Positions 54,950 to 64,000 of a stretch of DNA of 64,000 nt are shown piece by piece. Location of the stretch: contig JAUJYZ010001239.1 in assembly GCA_033675265.1 (NCBI GenBank), forward strand, positions 342,524 to 406,523, read 5' to 3'. The DNA comes from Actinostola sp. cb2023 (lineage: Eukaryota > Cnidaria > Anthozoa > Actiniaria > Actinostolidae). Each line of letters starts with the position of its first letter. Position 1 is the stretch's first letter. The notes under the pieces were generated by a model. That model had not been told where the DNA came from, searched no databases, and saw only the letters and a program-made list of their open reading frames with translations. The translations under genes were made by a program, and so were the position numbers.

Positions 54950-55219
54950 ATGGCCGAAGCACGAATGCCGATAGAACCTGCTCCTCTGGTAGAAGAAGGA
55001 GAACTTGAGGTATAAAGTTTTACGTTTTATGATTCATTTCAAGTCAGCAGCAACGTGGGTGCTTTGATGAATACCGCACAAATTTATATCTGATGATGGC
55101 CGAAGGTGATGATGTACAATTCCCTGAATTGCCAGCTCAACAAGACCCGCAAGCTGAACAGCCTGAACAGCAACAGCCGCCGAACACCAACAGCCAAGTT
55201 CTGTGTGAGCAGGCTTGAC
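54950..55219 (+). CDS. two short exon-like frames before the satellite
   Basis: MAEARMPIEPAPLVEEGELE at 54950 ends at a possible donor (GAG|GTATAA). A separate frame at 55094-55219 reads MMAEGDDVQFPELPAQQDPQ, continuing Gln/Pro-rich to a TGA. Both have protein-like composition, but I see no domain. The second runs into the first satellite unit. They might be exons of a gene whose rest was displaced by the array. Confidence 0.3.
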
Positions 55220-56450
55220 ATTGCCAGTCTTTGATTTGTAAAATGACTTTCTCGGCGGAGGTTCGAGGAATGATTGCAATTCGGAGTTAAGTGTGAATAG
55301 GCATGAAATTACCAGTGATTGATTTGTAAAATGACTTTCACGGCGGGGGTTCGAGGAAAGATTGCAAATCGGAGTTGGGTGTGAACAGGAATGAAATTGA
55401 CAGTGTTTGATTTGTAAAATGACTTTCTCGGCGGGAGTTCGAGGAAAGATTGCAAATCGGAATTAGGTGTGAACAGGCATGAGATTGCCAGTGTTTGATT
55501 TGTAAAATGACTTTCTCGGCGGGAGTTCGAGGAAGGATTGCAAATCGGAATTAGGTGTGAACAGGCATGAGATTGCCAGTGTTTGATTTGTAAAATGACT
55601 TTCTCGGCGGGGGTCCTAGGAATGATTGCAAATCGGAGTTAGGTGTGAATACGCATGAAATTGCCAGTGATTGATTTGTAAAATGACTTTCTCGGCGGGA
55701 GTTCGAGGAAAGATTGCAAATCGGAATTAGGTGTGAACAGGCATGAGATTGCCAGTGTTTGATTTGTAAAATGACTTTCTCGGCGGGGATTCGAGGAATG
55801 ATTGCAAATCATGAAATTGCCAGTGTTTGATTTGTAAAATGCCTTTCTCGGCGGGGATTCGAGGAATGATTGCAAATCGGAATTAGGTGTGAACAGGCAT
55901 GAGATTGCCAATGTTTGATTTGTAAAATGACTTTCTCGGCGGGGATTCGAGGGATGATTGCAAATCGGAATTAGGTGTGAACAGGCATGAAATTGCCAGT
56001 GATTGATTTGTAAAATGACTTTCTCGGCGGGAGTTCGAGGAAAGATTGCAAATCGGAATTAGGTGTGAACAGGCGGCAGGAAATTGCCAGTGTTTGATTT
56101 GTAATAATACTTTAATATTTTTGTAAAATGACTTTCTCGGCGGGGGTTCGAGGAATTATTGCAAATGAATTATGTGTGAACAGGCATGAAAATGCCAGTG
56201 TTTGGTTTGTAAAATGACTCAGTTCTCGGCGGGGATTCGAGGTAAGATTGCAAATGAGTTATGTGTGAACAGGCATGAAAATGCCAGTGTTTGACTTGTA
56301 AAATGACCTTCTCGTCGGGTTGGTTCAGAGAATATTGCAAATGAGTTCTTGTGAATAGCTATTGTTCTTTGTAAACAGGCTTGACAATACCAGTGGGTAA
56401 TTTGCGAAATGACCTTCTCGTCGGGTTGGTTCAGAGAAGAATACAAATGA
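55190..56450. repeat. 88-bp satellite array, about 14 units
   Basis: Units contain GTTTGATTTGTAAAATGACT, TTCTCGGCGGG, TTCGAGGAA and GTGTGAACAGGCATGA. Central units are spaced exactly 88 bp (for example 55483 and 55571). Units are near-identical in the middle and degrade after 56080, where spacing also varies. Minus-strand ORFs across it follow from the repeat and are not genes. Confidence 0.92.
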
Positions 56451-57168
56451 GTTCTTGTGAATAGCTATCATGTTCTGTGTAATCGGGTACTATATGCCGT
56501 CGCTTGATTGGCTAAATGACTGCCGGGCGGGGTGTCCGATCGAGAAGAGATTGCAATTGTAATGAAGCAAATTTGAATTTCTAGTAGCTCTTCGGCTTGT
56601 CATTTATGGATTCAGACACGGAATGACAAGCTGTTAAAACCTTACAAGGCGATGGATACTTTGACAAAGCCATCGGTTGAGAGCTTTCTGAGAATAATTA
56701 TGAACCCGGCTTCCGGACTTCCCGGGCCCGAGTTTACATACCGAGTTTAACAAATATGAAGCGTTGGAGTTGGTGGTTTCGTGAAAGAACACAGCTCATG
56801 ATGCTAATAATGGAAAGAGTAACTACTACCGAATTACCTATGAGACACTCCGGGATAAAGTTACTGAGGGGAATGTATATCACAGGGCACGGGTGTCCGC
56901 TGCTTGTACTTTCAATCAGTCCGCTGTTTCTACTTTCAAACAGTACAAGAGCGATTTGATCACTCTCGGCGCAAAAAATAATAAAGTTCGACTTGGTGCA
57001 CGGATCATGAAAATGAGTTTGACCTACCAATAAACAGTGTATATACGTGTAAGATTGAATAGCTTCAACATATTTATATACAATAAAACGAATTAAGTCT
57101 CAGAGTTTTGATAGCTTTGAAAAAGGGGTATCTAAATCAACCCCCCCGGTAATACTGGGTCTTGGCTG
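56451..57168. other. intergenic, no gene supported
   Basis: A short frame near 56664-56748 (LTKPSVESFLRIIMNP) is coding-like but isolated. Nothing else. Confidence 0.3.
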
Positions 57169-57367
57169 TTATCTCTCTGCTGACTTGTCGGGGTTTGTTC
57201 TCGTAACACTGACGTCATCCCGTTTCTTGATCTTTTATCCCAGGGGCGTATATCCTGGCCTTGGGAACGTGATGTTCAATTTTCACATACGGATCACCGC
57301 GCAAGCAGAACTGATAACGGAAAATGATCATGTGCCAAACCCCGTCAATGTCGGCAGAGAGATGACA
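57169..57367. repeat. inverted-repeat MITE
   Basis: GTTATCTCTCTGCTGACTTG..CGGGGTTTG at 57169 and the inverse CAAACCCCGTC..GGCAGAGAGATGAC ending at 57367. Confidence 0.75.
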
Positions 57368-57429
57368 CATGTCAGGGGCGGATCCAGAAATTTAAAAATC
57401 GGAAACTGTCTTTATCAGTTTATACGATT

Positions 57430-58536
57430 CCTGTTTTCTCGAGGTAGCTATTGTATTCGAGGCTAATTCGAGATTACTAATTTTGAAGCGTTCCACCACC
57501 GCGCTTAGTCGAGCATGTCCACCAGCGTAAGACGTCTTGGATGCTTCCTGGCAAAGTTCGTTATGCGTTAACGCTAGACCGTTACGTCGGTCCTATCCTA
57601 TAATGCTTCTCAGGTAGGTCTTTAAGTAGGTGAGCTCACTGTTGGCTCTCTCGATCGGTCTCACAAGATGACACTCCGATAGTACAAAGGATCTTCAGCG
57701 GCATATGTGTATTGGGAAGGTCGCTCATTCTGCATGCCTTCAAAGCTTCGCTCGCTGTCGCGGGGATCGAGACTATCAAGAGGGTCGGCTTTTCGCCATT
57801 TCAGTTCCCGCAGTTCGAGTTCGACCGTTCAATCCTGGCCAGTGGGTTAGGAAGATCGCTCTCGTACTTGTTACAAAACTGCATGTACCATGTTATTTCG
57901 TAATCGCTCGCGGCTTCCAGAACTAACAGTTGGAATAAAGTGAAGGCCTTCTGCCCAAAACTTAGATAAGCTCTTCTCAGTATCCCAGTGTCTTCTTGTA
58001 GTCATCCTCGTGTGTAGTTGCCGGAGTGTTCTCAGTCGGTGTTGCTAGCGACCGCAGGTTCGCGGAATAGAAGGCGGTACCTACCTCTACAGATCGGGAC
58101 ATTTCAGATGCTTCCTGGTACCACTCCCTGAATTTATCGTCCACTTTTGTTCTCACTTGCTTGAGGGATCTTACGACGTCGTTTATAAGCCGGTTGTATA
58201 GGCGTGTATGACATCCTTTCCCATTAGATTTTTGTTACAATAACAAAAGTGACGATAAATTTTTAATGGCTTATTTGATTAGTATATCTGTTGTAGCTCC
58301 TGTCAGCTGCCATCTCTCCAAGAGATCATTCAATCGCAGGGTATAGCTCGCATATAAATACTTCGAAACTGTCGTGCCTCTACAGACCTGGTCTGACGCG
58401 TGTCAAGAAGACGTTTTCTTTCTGTATCTGACAGGACCTCCTTTATCCACTCCTGTAGGTTCTTGTTTCTTTTTGGTGAATTGTTGAAGCTGATAGCACA
58501 ACTTTCTCGATGTGTCCACCATGTTTCTAACGGCAA
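57430..58536 (-). pseudogene. decayed hAT transposase (ZMYM1-like)
   Basis: On the minus strand the order is NNSPKRNKNLQEWIKEVL and KRLLDTRQTRSVEARQF (58490-58380), LNDLLERWQLTGATTDIL, then VRTKVDDKFREWYQEASEMS with ANLRSLATPTENTPATTHED (58180-58010). The C-terminal dimerisation motif YLKTYLRSIIG and RNGLALTHNELC follow (57660-57520). This is the order of the hAT transposase family related to ZMYM1 and THAP0. Several stops and frameshifts separate the blocks, and a start and terminal repeats are not visible. It is a dead copy. Confidence 0.7.
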
Positions 58537-58832
58537 CCGTTGCTTGGAACACTAACTAATCTGATATTTAAAATCCATTCAGTTGAGCAACTCAATTAGT
58601 GTTCACGCTACGATGAACGTATCTGTTAAAAGTTTCCAGAATGGAACGCTGTGTTGGAGCACGAGCTCTTTTTTATGATATATTTCAATTATTTAATTCT
58701 CGTCAAAAGAACTGAAGACTGAACGATACAGCATCGTGTCAAAAGCTCGGCATATCAGACAGTTTGTAACGCAGAATTGGCTTGTTTGTCTAGCCTAATT
58801 TCATCTCGTTTTTGAGGTATTGGATCTTAAAG

Positions 58833-59055
58833 ATAATCACCGAAGGGCGAAGGCTCTAACAACATGATTTATCAACACGAGACATTGCTTCTGAATTCAC
58901 AAACATTGTTGGAGGAAGGTTGTGTCGTCTTGTTTTCAAAATAACCACAATAATTCAGAGATATGGATATATCAATCCAATACTAGTACTTCAAAGGGTT
59001 TAGAGATCTTTAGAACTTAGAATAAAGTGAGTTGATACACACAGTGAAGAACTGA
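58833..59055. repeat. partial copy of the 44.6-kb MITE family
   Basis: Inverse of about 44575-44800: TTATCAACACGAGACATTGC, AATAACCACAATAATTCAGA and AAAGTGAGTTGATACAC are shared. Confidence 0.75.
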
Positions 59056-59059
59056 AAAT

Positions 59060-60300
59060 AAAACGAAACAGGAGTGTTATATCACTTTTAGTTATAACAC
59101 TCATGTTTATGCATGAGTGTTATAGATAAAAAGTTATAACGCTAATGTTTTATTAATCAGTTCTATAACTAAAACCTGGCAGGTCTGTACGGGGATATAA
59201 AGGTCCATGCACCTGACCAAATGGTCAGCTCCCATTGGCCTAATGCTCATAAATTATTCATGAGTTTTAGAACAATAATAACAATACTGAATATTATACC
59301 AACTAATTGATCGAATGGAGTTTCTAGCCCTCGACACATGGTCACTGAATATCAATGAAAATGGAGCAGTTTGTCGTTTCGATACTCAGTGTAACGAAAA
59401 CCAGAGATCCTTTTTGTGAATTAATAACTTTCAAGGGCTTTTCTGTGGAAAAAAACAGCATTCTAATACATTCTACAGTTCATTTCGAGCGAGAATCTTC
59501 AGAAAATATTATCATAACACAATATCAATGCACATTTTCTGAATCTATCAAACAATTAAATATGGCCTTTACGGTTAACATTTTTAGAGGAATTTTACAT
59601 TGGATTGACATTAATTATGTACATGACCAGGGGCGTAGCATGCGTTTTTTCCAATGTACGCACATAGCAACGAACGCCGGAGGCGTGAGCTTCTAGGGGG
59701 GTGAGGGGGCATGTTCCCCCTGAAAATTTAGAAATCTATAGCCTTGGAAATACCATTTTCTTCGTTTTCCAGCGGACTTTCTCGCTACATAAATACATAG
59801 TAAAATGCATTTATCACTCAGTTGTTTTGGGGTATTTATGTAAAGGTTATTGCTGACGCAGCGAGCGAGCCTGAAGCGAGCGAGCAAGGAATCAATTCTA
59901 ATTCATTCACGTAGGCAGAAAAAATCTCGATTTTTACCCGGCATGCTTTTCGCGCCAACTCCTACATACGCTATAGCCTGAAGTGAGTTGTTTTCCTATT
60001 CAAGCTTTCGCGTTTCTGATCGGTAAATGTCGTGCCAAAATCTGTGTCCCTAATTAATTTGTACATGTGTATGTTTCTTTAGCCGGTATATCCTGACTCG
60101 TAAGCCCATCAGCTACCGTATCTTGTGCTTTTCGTGGGAATAACGAAGCGCGGTAATACTAAAAATATATATTATTTATTCAGATCTAGACTCAGACAAA
60201 CTTTGGTTCGGATTCGTGAAGATGAGTGGAGATGTGGCAGAAGTTTGGAGTTGTTCGCTAAAATTAAGCAGGAAATTATACTTATTTTAGATTAAGAGTT
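59060..60300. other. intergenic, repeat fragments
   Basis: A stem-loop GTTATAACACTCATG / CATGAGTGTTATAG lies at 59091-59133. GGGGCGTAGCATGCGTTTTT at 59631 starts a repeat fragment that resembles 61740-61810. The ORF 59355-59696 (+) has no domain support. Confidence 0.4.
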
Positions 60301-60307
60301 TGAGAAC

Positions 60308-60448
60308 TGGCTAGTACCAAGCACTGCTGTTGGGGACAGAGTAAAAGCGACTCCAGATATCCCGAAAACCTACATAAATCGCCTACAAACTAAGCGAAAT
60401 GACATGAAAGCCGTCAGAACGCTGAAAGAGTCTGGAAGGAAAATATGA
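60308..60448 (+). other. coding-like remnant
   Basis: A frame reading ENWLVPSTAVGDRVKATPDI, then INRLQTKRNDMKAVRTLKES to a TGA. Composition is protein-like and it is preceded by many stops. Family not recognised; probably a fragment of a repetitive gene. Confidence 0.3.
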
Positions 60449-61260
60449 CGCTGTGTCTAAATGGCCGGCAGCCGGCCAAGGACTTCAAAATACTAATGAG
60501 TTTCTCGGTCTCTGTTCTGGGCACAGAATCATGCAGTACGAATACTTTATTAGTAAAAGAAACTGTCCAAAGTCTTCAAAATACTAAATGGCCGTCCGTC
60601 AAAAAATGCTCAATACTTGTTTCAAAATCCACTCACGTTTCACAAATCAAACTGCTTTCTATTTGTTTCTGATGAGCTCCATGTGGATTTTGATATTCCC
60701 AGCCGCAATCAAATATATCAATATATCATAAGATTCAAAGAATCATATTAAAATACACTCACTTTTCACAAACCCAACATATCAACTCGTTTCTATTTGA
60801 TTAGATGCATTTAGCACTTCTGTAATTATTTAGCATTTTCCGAAGACCTTGGCCGGCAATCGGTCTTGTGTCGCGAGGGGTCGATGAGTCCTTCGATCGC
60901 TAGACTTCGCTGTATTTCTGGAGTATCTAGTCTCACGATTAACCCTATTGACCGAAGAACTGCTTATATTCGCCGTGTATTCGCCATTTCATAACAGTAA
61001 ATATACAGCTGTATGTAAGAAGCTTCGCTATTGTGTACGGTTGAAGATCACCGTATTAATTGAGCTGCTTAGTGCCGGCTGACCGTGTGTCAGTTTCAAG
61101 TGTGAATATTCGCATTGAAATCAAGTTAATACATTAGTTATTCATAAGCTATCCAGTTTTTCAAATAGACAAATACTATTCAAAACAAAGAAAGGTAGAC
61201 TCGCCTAATAATTTGCATACTTATCACTTACGTAAAACAAAACATTTCATAACTACAGTA

Positions 61261-61404
61261 GAGTGATTCCAATAAACCTGGGCATTACTAACTACGCCAA
61301 TACACACTATTAGACACTCACTCTTTTGTTGTCTTTTGTTACTTTGCATCTAATATACACTGACAGCTAATTAGTAGTGCCCAGGTTTATCTGGAATCAC
61401 TCTA
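61261..61404. repeat. GATTCCAATAAACC MITE, complete copy
   Basis: AGAGTGATTCCAATAAACCT and its inverse (one extra C in the right arm). 144 bp. Same family as the inner MITE at 50742-50890. Confidence 0.88.
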
Positions 61405-63870
61405 AGCTCTCCGGCACCAACTCTTATCCACAACTACTAACATTGCATTCACCGTCAGCATTCACTGCTGTTAGGTAGCCTAGTATAAAGGATTTATGTA
61501 AAGGTTGTGTAAATGATTTATGTATAGGTTATGTTATGTAAAGGATTTATGTAAACGGGTTATATACCGCTACCGTTATATACATATCGCTAATAGCGAT
61601 ATAACAACCCGAGGCCAACCCCAGTTTTTTGGTATTTATTTTGCTTGAGACTGTACTAACTACAATTATTATTATACATGCCTACAATGACTGACTGCAA
61701 GGGGAAATTTATTGGGGACACAATCTGACGAGCAGCGAAGGCGCGAGCTCGTAAGGGGATGCGGAGGAATGCTCCCCGAATTTTTTTTGAGGTATAGGGT
61801 CTCCAAAAGAGCATTTTCCTGCCTTCTGTGAGTAGTTTCCAGGAAGTTTAAACTAATTCAGCTGTTAAGATTTTGTCTTAGATTTCACTTAAAAAATATT
61901 TTTATGTTTCTTATGATATTTATATTTTAAGTATTTTAAATTAAGTGTCATTGTCTGAGAAAACCGGGCATGGTTGAAAGATGGGGGTCGGCCGATTCTT
62001 TTCAAATTGCTATCATTTATTACCTATAGGAATAGATTAAGAATGGTCGTATTTAAGAGTGAATTTCTGTAAATATCAAACATTTTGATAAATATTTGGC
62101 CACTTGAAAAAATAGATTTCTCTGAAACTTTGCATACAAGTAAGTATTCCTGCCCTGATTACAAAAATATACTTGTAAGGCGTCGGCACCTTTGGTTTCC
62201 ATGGCAATGGCCCAATGTTAATTATTTGAAGTGATTTTCAGCCTCTCAAAAGTTAAAATTTCTCCATCTTTGAACACGTGCTGCAATTTCTCTGTAGCTC
62301 TTTCATCAACAACAATAATGTCATGTGAAAGAACCATCCTTAGACTTTTCCATTCACAGGTAATTTTGGATTCCGTTGCTATAGCAACCGTGCACACGCA
62401 TCGCGGGCGCAACATACTTTTATATTTTTCAAAATGCCTTATTTTGGCCTATATTCTGGCTTCGATAACTCTGATGGTAACGCTCAGATTCTAAAGCTTC
62501 CAGTCACATTTACATACTTTATCCAACTGCTATTGAAAAAAGCTTTCAAATTTTTGGGGCCTAAAATAACGGTCTTCTAACATCCACTGAAACACATCGT
62601 GGTGAAGCAAATGCTTCAAAATAGCAAAAATCACGGAAAGTAAATCATCTGAAAAGTAAACTTCTGATCTCTTCTAAAAACTAAATAATCAATGATTACC
62701 TAATATAACACCTACAATTTAAGTTAGCTATCTAATATCTGAAATAAATATTATACGAAGGCGATTAATTTGCATAATTAATTATAACTTTTTGCACGAT
62801 TTAAATTAAAATTACTCAAAATTATTCAACTTTTTGTTAGTCAAACTTCGCTCACTGGAAGTTTTGTATCCATAGACTATTATGCCGGGCATTTCAAACT
62901 ATAGCTTTAATAAATAATTCATATGGTTTCTATGGCAACCTGACTTTACATGTACAAGCAAATAAGAATGCGTTTCTTTTAAAAAGCACGATTTTATATT
63001 AGACAACATTTGGCATTAAAGTATTAATCTTAAATTATAAAAAAATGGCGTTAAGGCATTCAAAAGAATATAAGTGTTTTGAGCCACCTTATTATTTTTG
63101 TTTGGTAAACAACGTTCATATTGCTTTCACACTGAGAGTGGGCAAACCAATTAGCTGCCTCACTCATGGAATGATGTTAGAACAGAATATAGGTGGGATT
63201 ATAGGTGGGACTATATGCCTGTACGTTGTTCTGGTGACAAAAATATATTTGCTTGTTTTATTTATTTGTAGAATTCCTTTTTGTTTGTTTGTTTGCTGCA
63301 CCTTTTAGTAAAGTTGACTATTCATGTTACCTCGATCACGCCTCTGCGATGTACTTATATTTTGAAATCCTTTTCAAGCTTGTTTTTTTAGTCTTTTATA
63401 AAAAATGTTTAACTCCACGAAACTTTTTAGTGCGTTTTACGCACACATCAAAACGCACACATCGCGTAACTCGAACTCACTAAATTCTCTTAGTCACTTT
63501 TAGTTATGCTCTGGGTTTGGCAGATTTGGGTGTGGTCAAGCGCGTAACTCAAAAAGCGTGTAATTCGAACTATGATACGTGTAATTTGAAATGCGCATAA
63601 CTCGAATAATACCCTATTGGCCCCAAATGATATCATCTTTATATCGAATAGCTGTGGATTATACTCTGGTAATCATACCGAATACGGCAGAATGTGCTGA
63701 GCCACACAATAGGCGACTTGCACTAAGAGGTCACGTGACCCTAACTCCCATAAATCGACCAGCAGTTTCAAATTGAACTCCAGAAATGAAATGAGCAGCT
63801 AGAAATTAGTAAAATGGCGTAGTCAGTTCAGATCATAATGTCTGACCGAGGAGAAATGGCATTAAAAATA
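61405..63870. other. intergenic, no gene supported
   Basis: A tandem GGATTTATGTAAAGGTT motif recurs at 61489-61555, followed by a TATCGCTAATAGCGATA palindrome at 61586-61602. The ORFs at 62231, 63045 and 63253 are hydrophobic or low-complexity without domains. I see no splice-supported gene. Confidence 0.45.
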
Positions 63871-63874
63871 AAAT

Positions 63875-63965
63875 CGATGGTTTTCTAAGATTTTGTTTGG
63901 AAAATGCATTGGATGGCAAGAGGCGTTCCACCCAATGCATTTTCCAAACAAAGTCTTAGAAAACA
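63875..63965. repeat. foldback element
   Basis: TTTTCTAAGATTTTGTTTGG..AAAATGCATTGG pairs with CCAATGCATTTTCC..AAACAAAGTCTTAGAAAA around a loop of about 18 nt. The arms are 33 bp with one mismatch. Confidence 0.85.
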
Positions 63966-64000
63966 ATTGATTCTGACTTTTCATTCGATAGTTTTTGCCG

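Noticed and set aside
55639..56446. Minus-strand repetitive ORFs (CLFTPNSDLQSF type)
   Set aside because: Produced by the 88-bp satellite. The frames change between units because 88 is not a multiple of three.
63045..63483. Hydrophobic ORFs near the right end
   Set aside because: AT-rich sequence gives Phe/Leu/Ile runs by chance. No family or signal context.

Overview
Eukaryotic nuclear DNA from an invertebrate animal, most likely a cnidarian (anthozoan-like). The evidence is AT-rich intron-containing DNA, a leucine-rich-repeat GPCR built from 72-bp phase-2 LRR exons, a eukaryotic tRNA-Ser, KIAA1958-like, BEN, alpha-kinase and C76-protease fragments of kinds common in anthozoan genomes, and a 'CCCATA / AGGGTATGG' interspersed repeat that I recall from corals and anemones. 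The organism call is inference. There are no bacterial operons, rRNA genes or CRISPR arrays.

Layout. 0-8 kb: a secreted precursor with three Cys-rich peptides (532-864), a 1.1-kb TTAA element, a 1391-bp Mutator-like element, and a two-exon secreted peptide gene on the minus strand (6240-7680) whose intron holds a G-rich 9-bp minisatellite. 8.0-17.3 kb: a 9.3-kb transposon with 27-bp terminal inverted repeats and a 4-bp TTCT duplication. It carries a broken Cys-rich transposase-like gene (+) and a BEN-domain gene (-), and is loaded with nested MITEs. 21.2-27.4 and 41.5-47.1 kb: two arms of a large inverted duplication. Each arm has a full LRR-GPCR gene, the two convergent, and an older truncated GPCR tail at its outer edge. 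The left gene (22652-26379) is intact. The right gene (42786-46009) has a 2-nt deletion in exon 1. The spacer holds a TIR element with a CxxC exon (29.3-30.3 kb), a small secreted ORF, a KIAA1958-like fragment and a C76-type protease fragment. It also holds the most striking element, a 7.06-kb transposon (32837-39898) with ~0.6-kb inverted repeats that carries an alpha-kinase gene (+) and a four-exon DDE integrase gene (-), transcribed towards each other.

47-64 kb: mostly repeats. These are a second 1391-bp Mutator-like copy, a long-TIR element of 2.6 kb, nested MITEs, tRNA-Ser(GCU), a third Mutator-like copy, an 88-bp satellite array, a decayed hAT transposase and several foldback elements. 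The last 3 kb show little.

The intact host genes are few: the LRR-GPCR (a cell-surface receptor probably for a peptide or glycoprotein ligand), three small secreted proteins and the tRNA. Everything else is best read as layers of mobile DNA whose target-site duplications give their relative ages.
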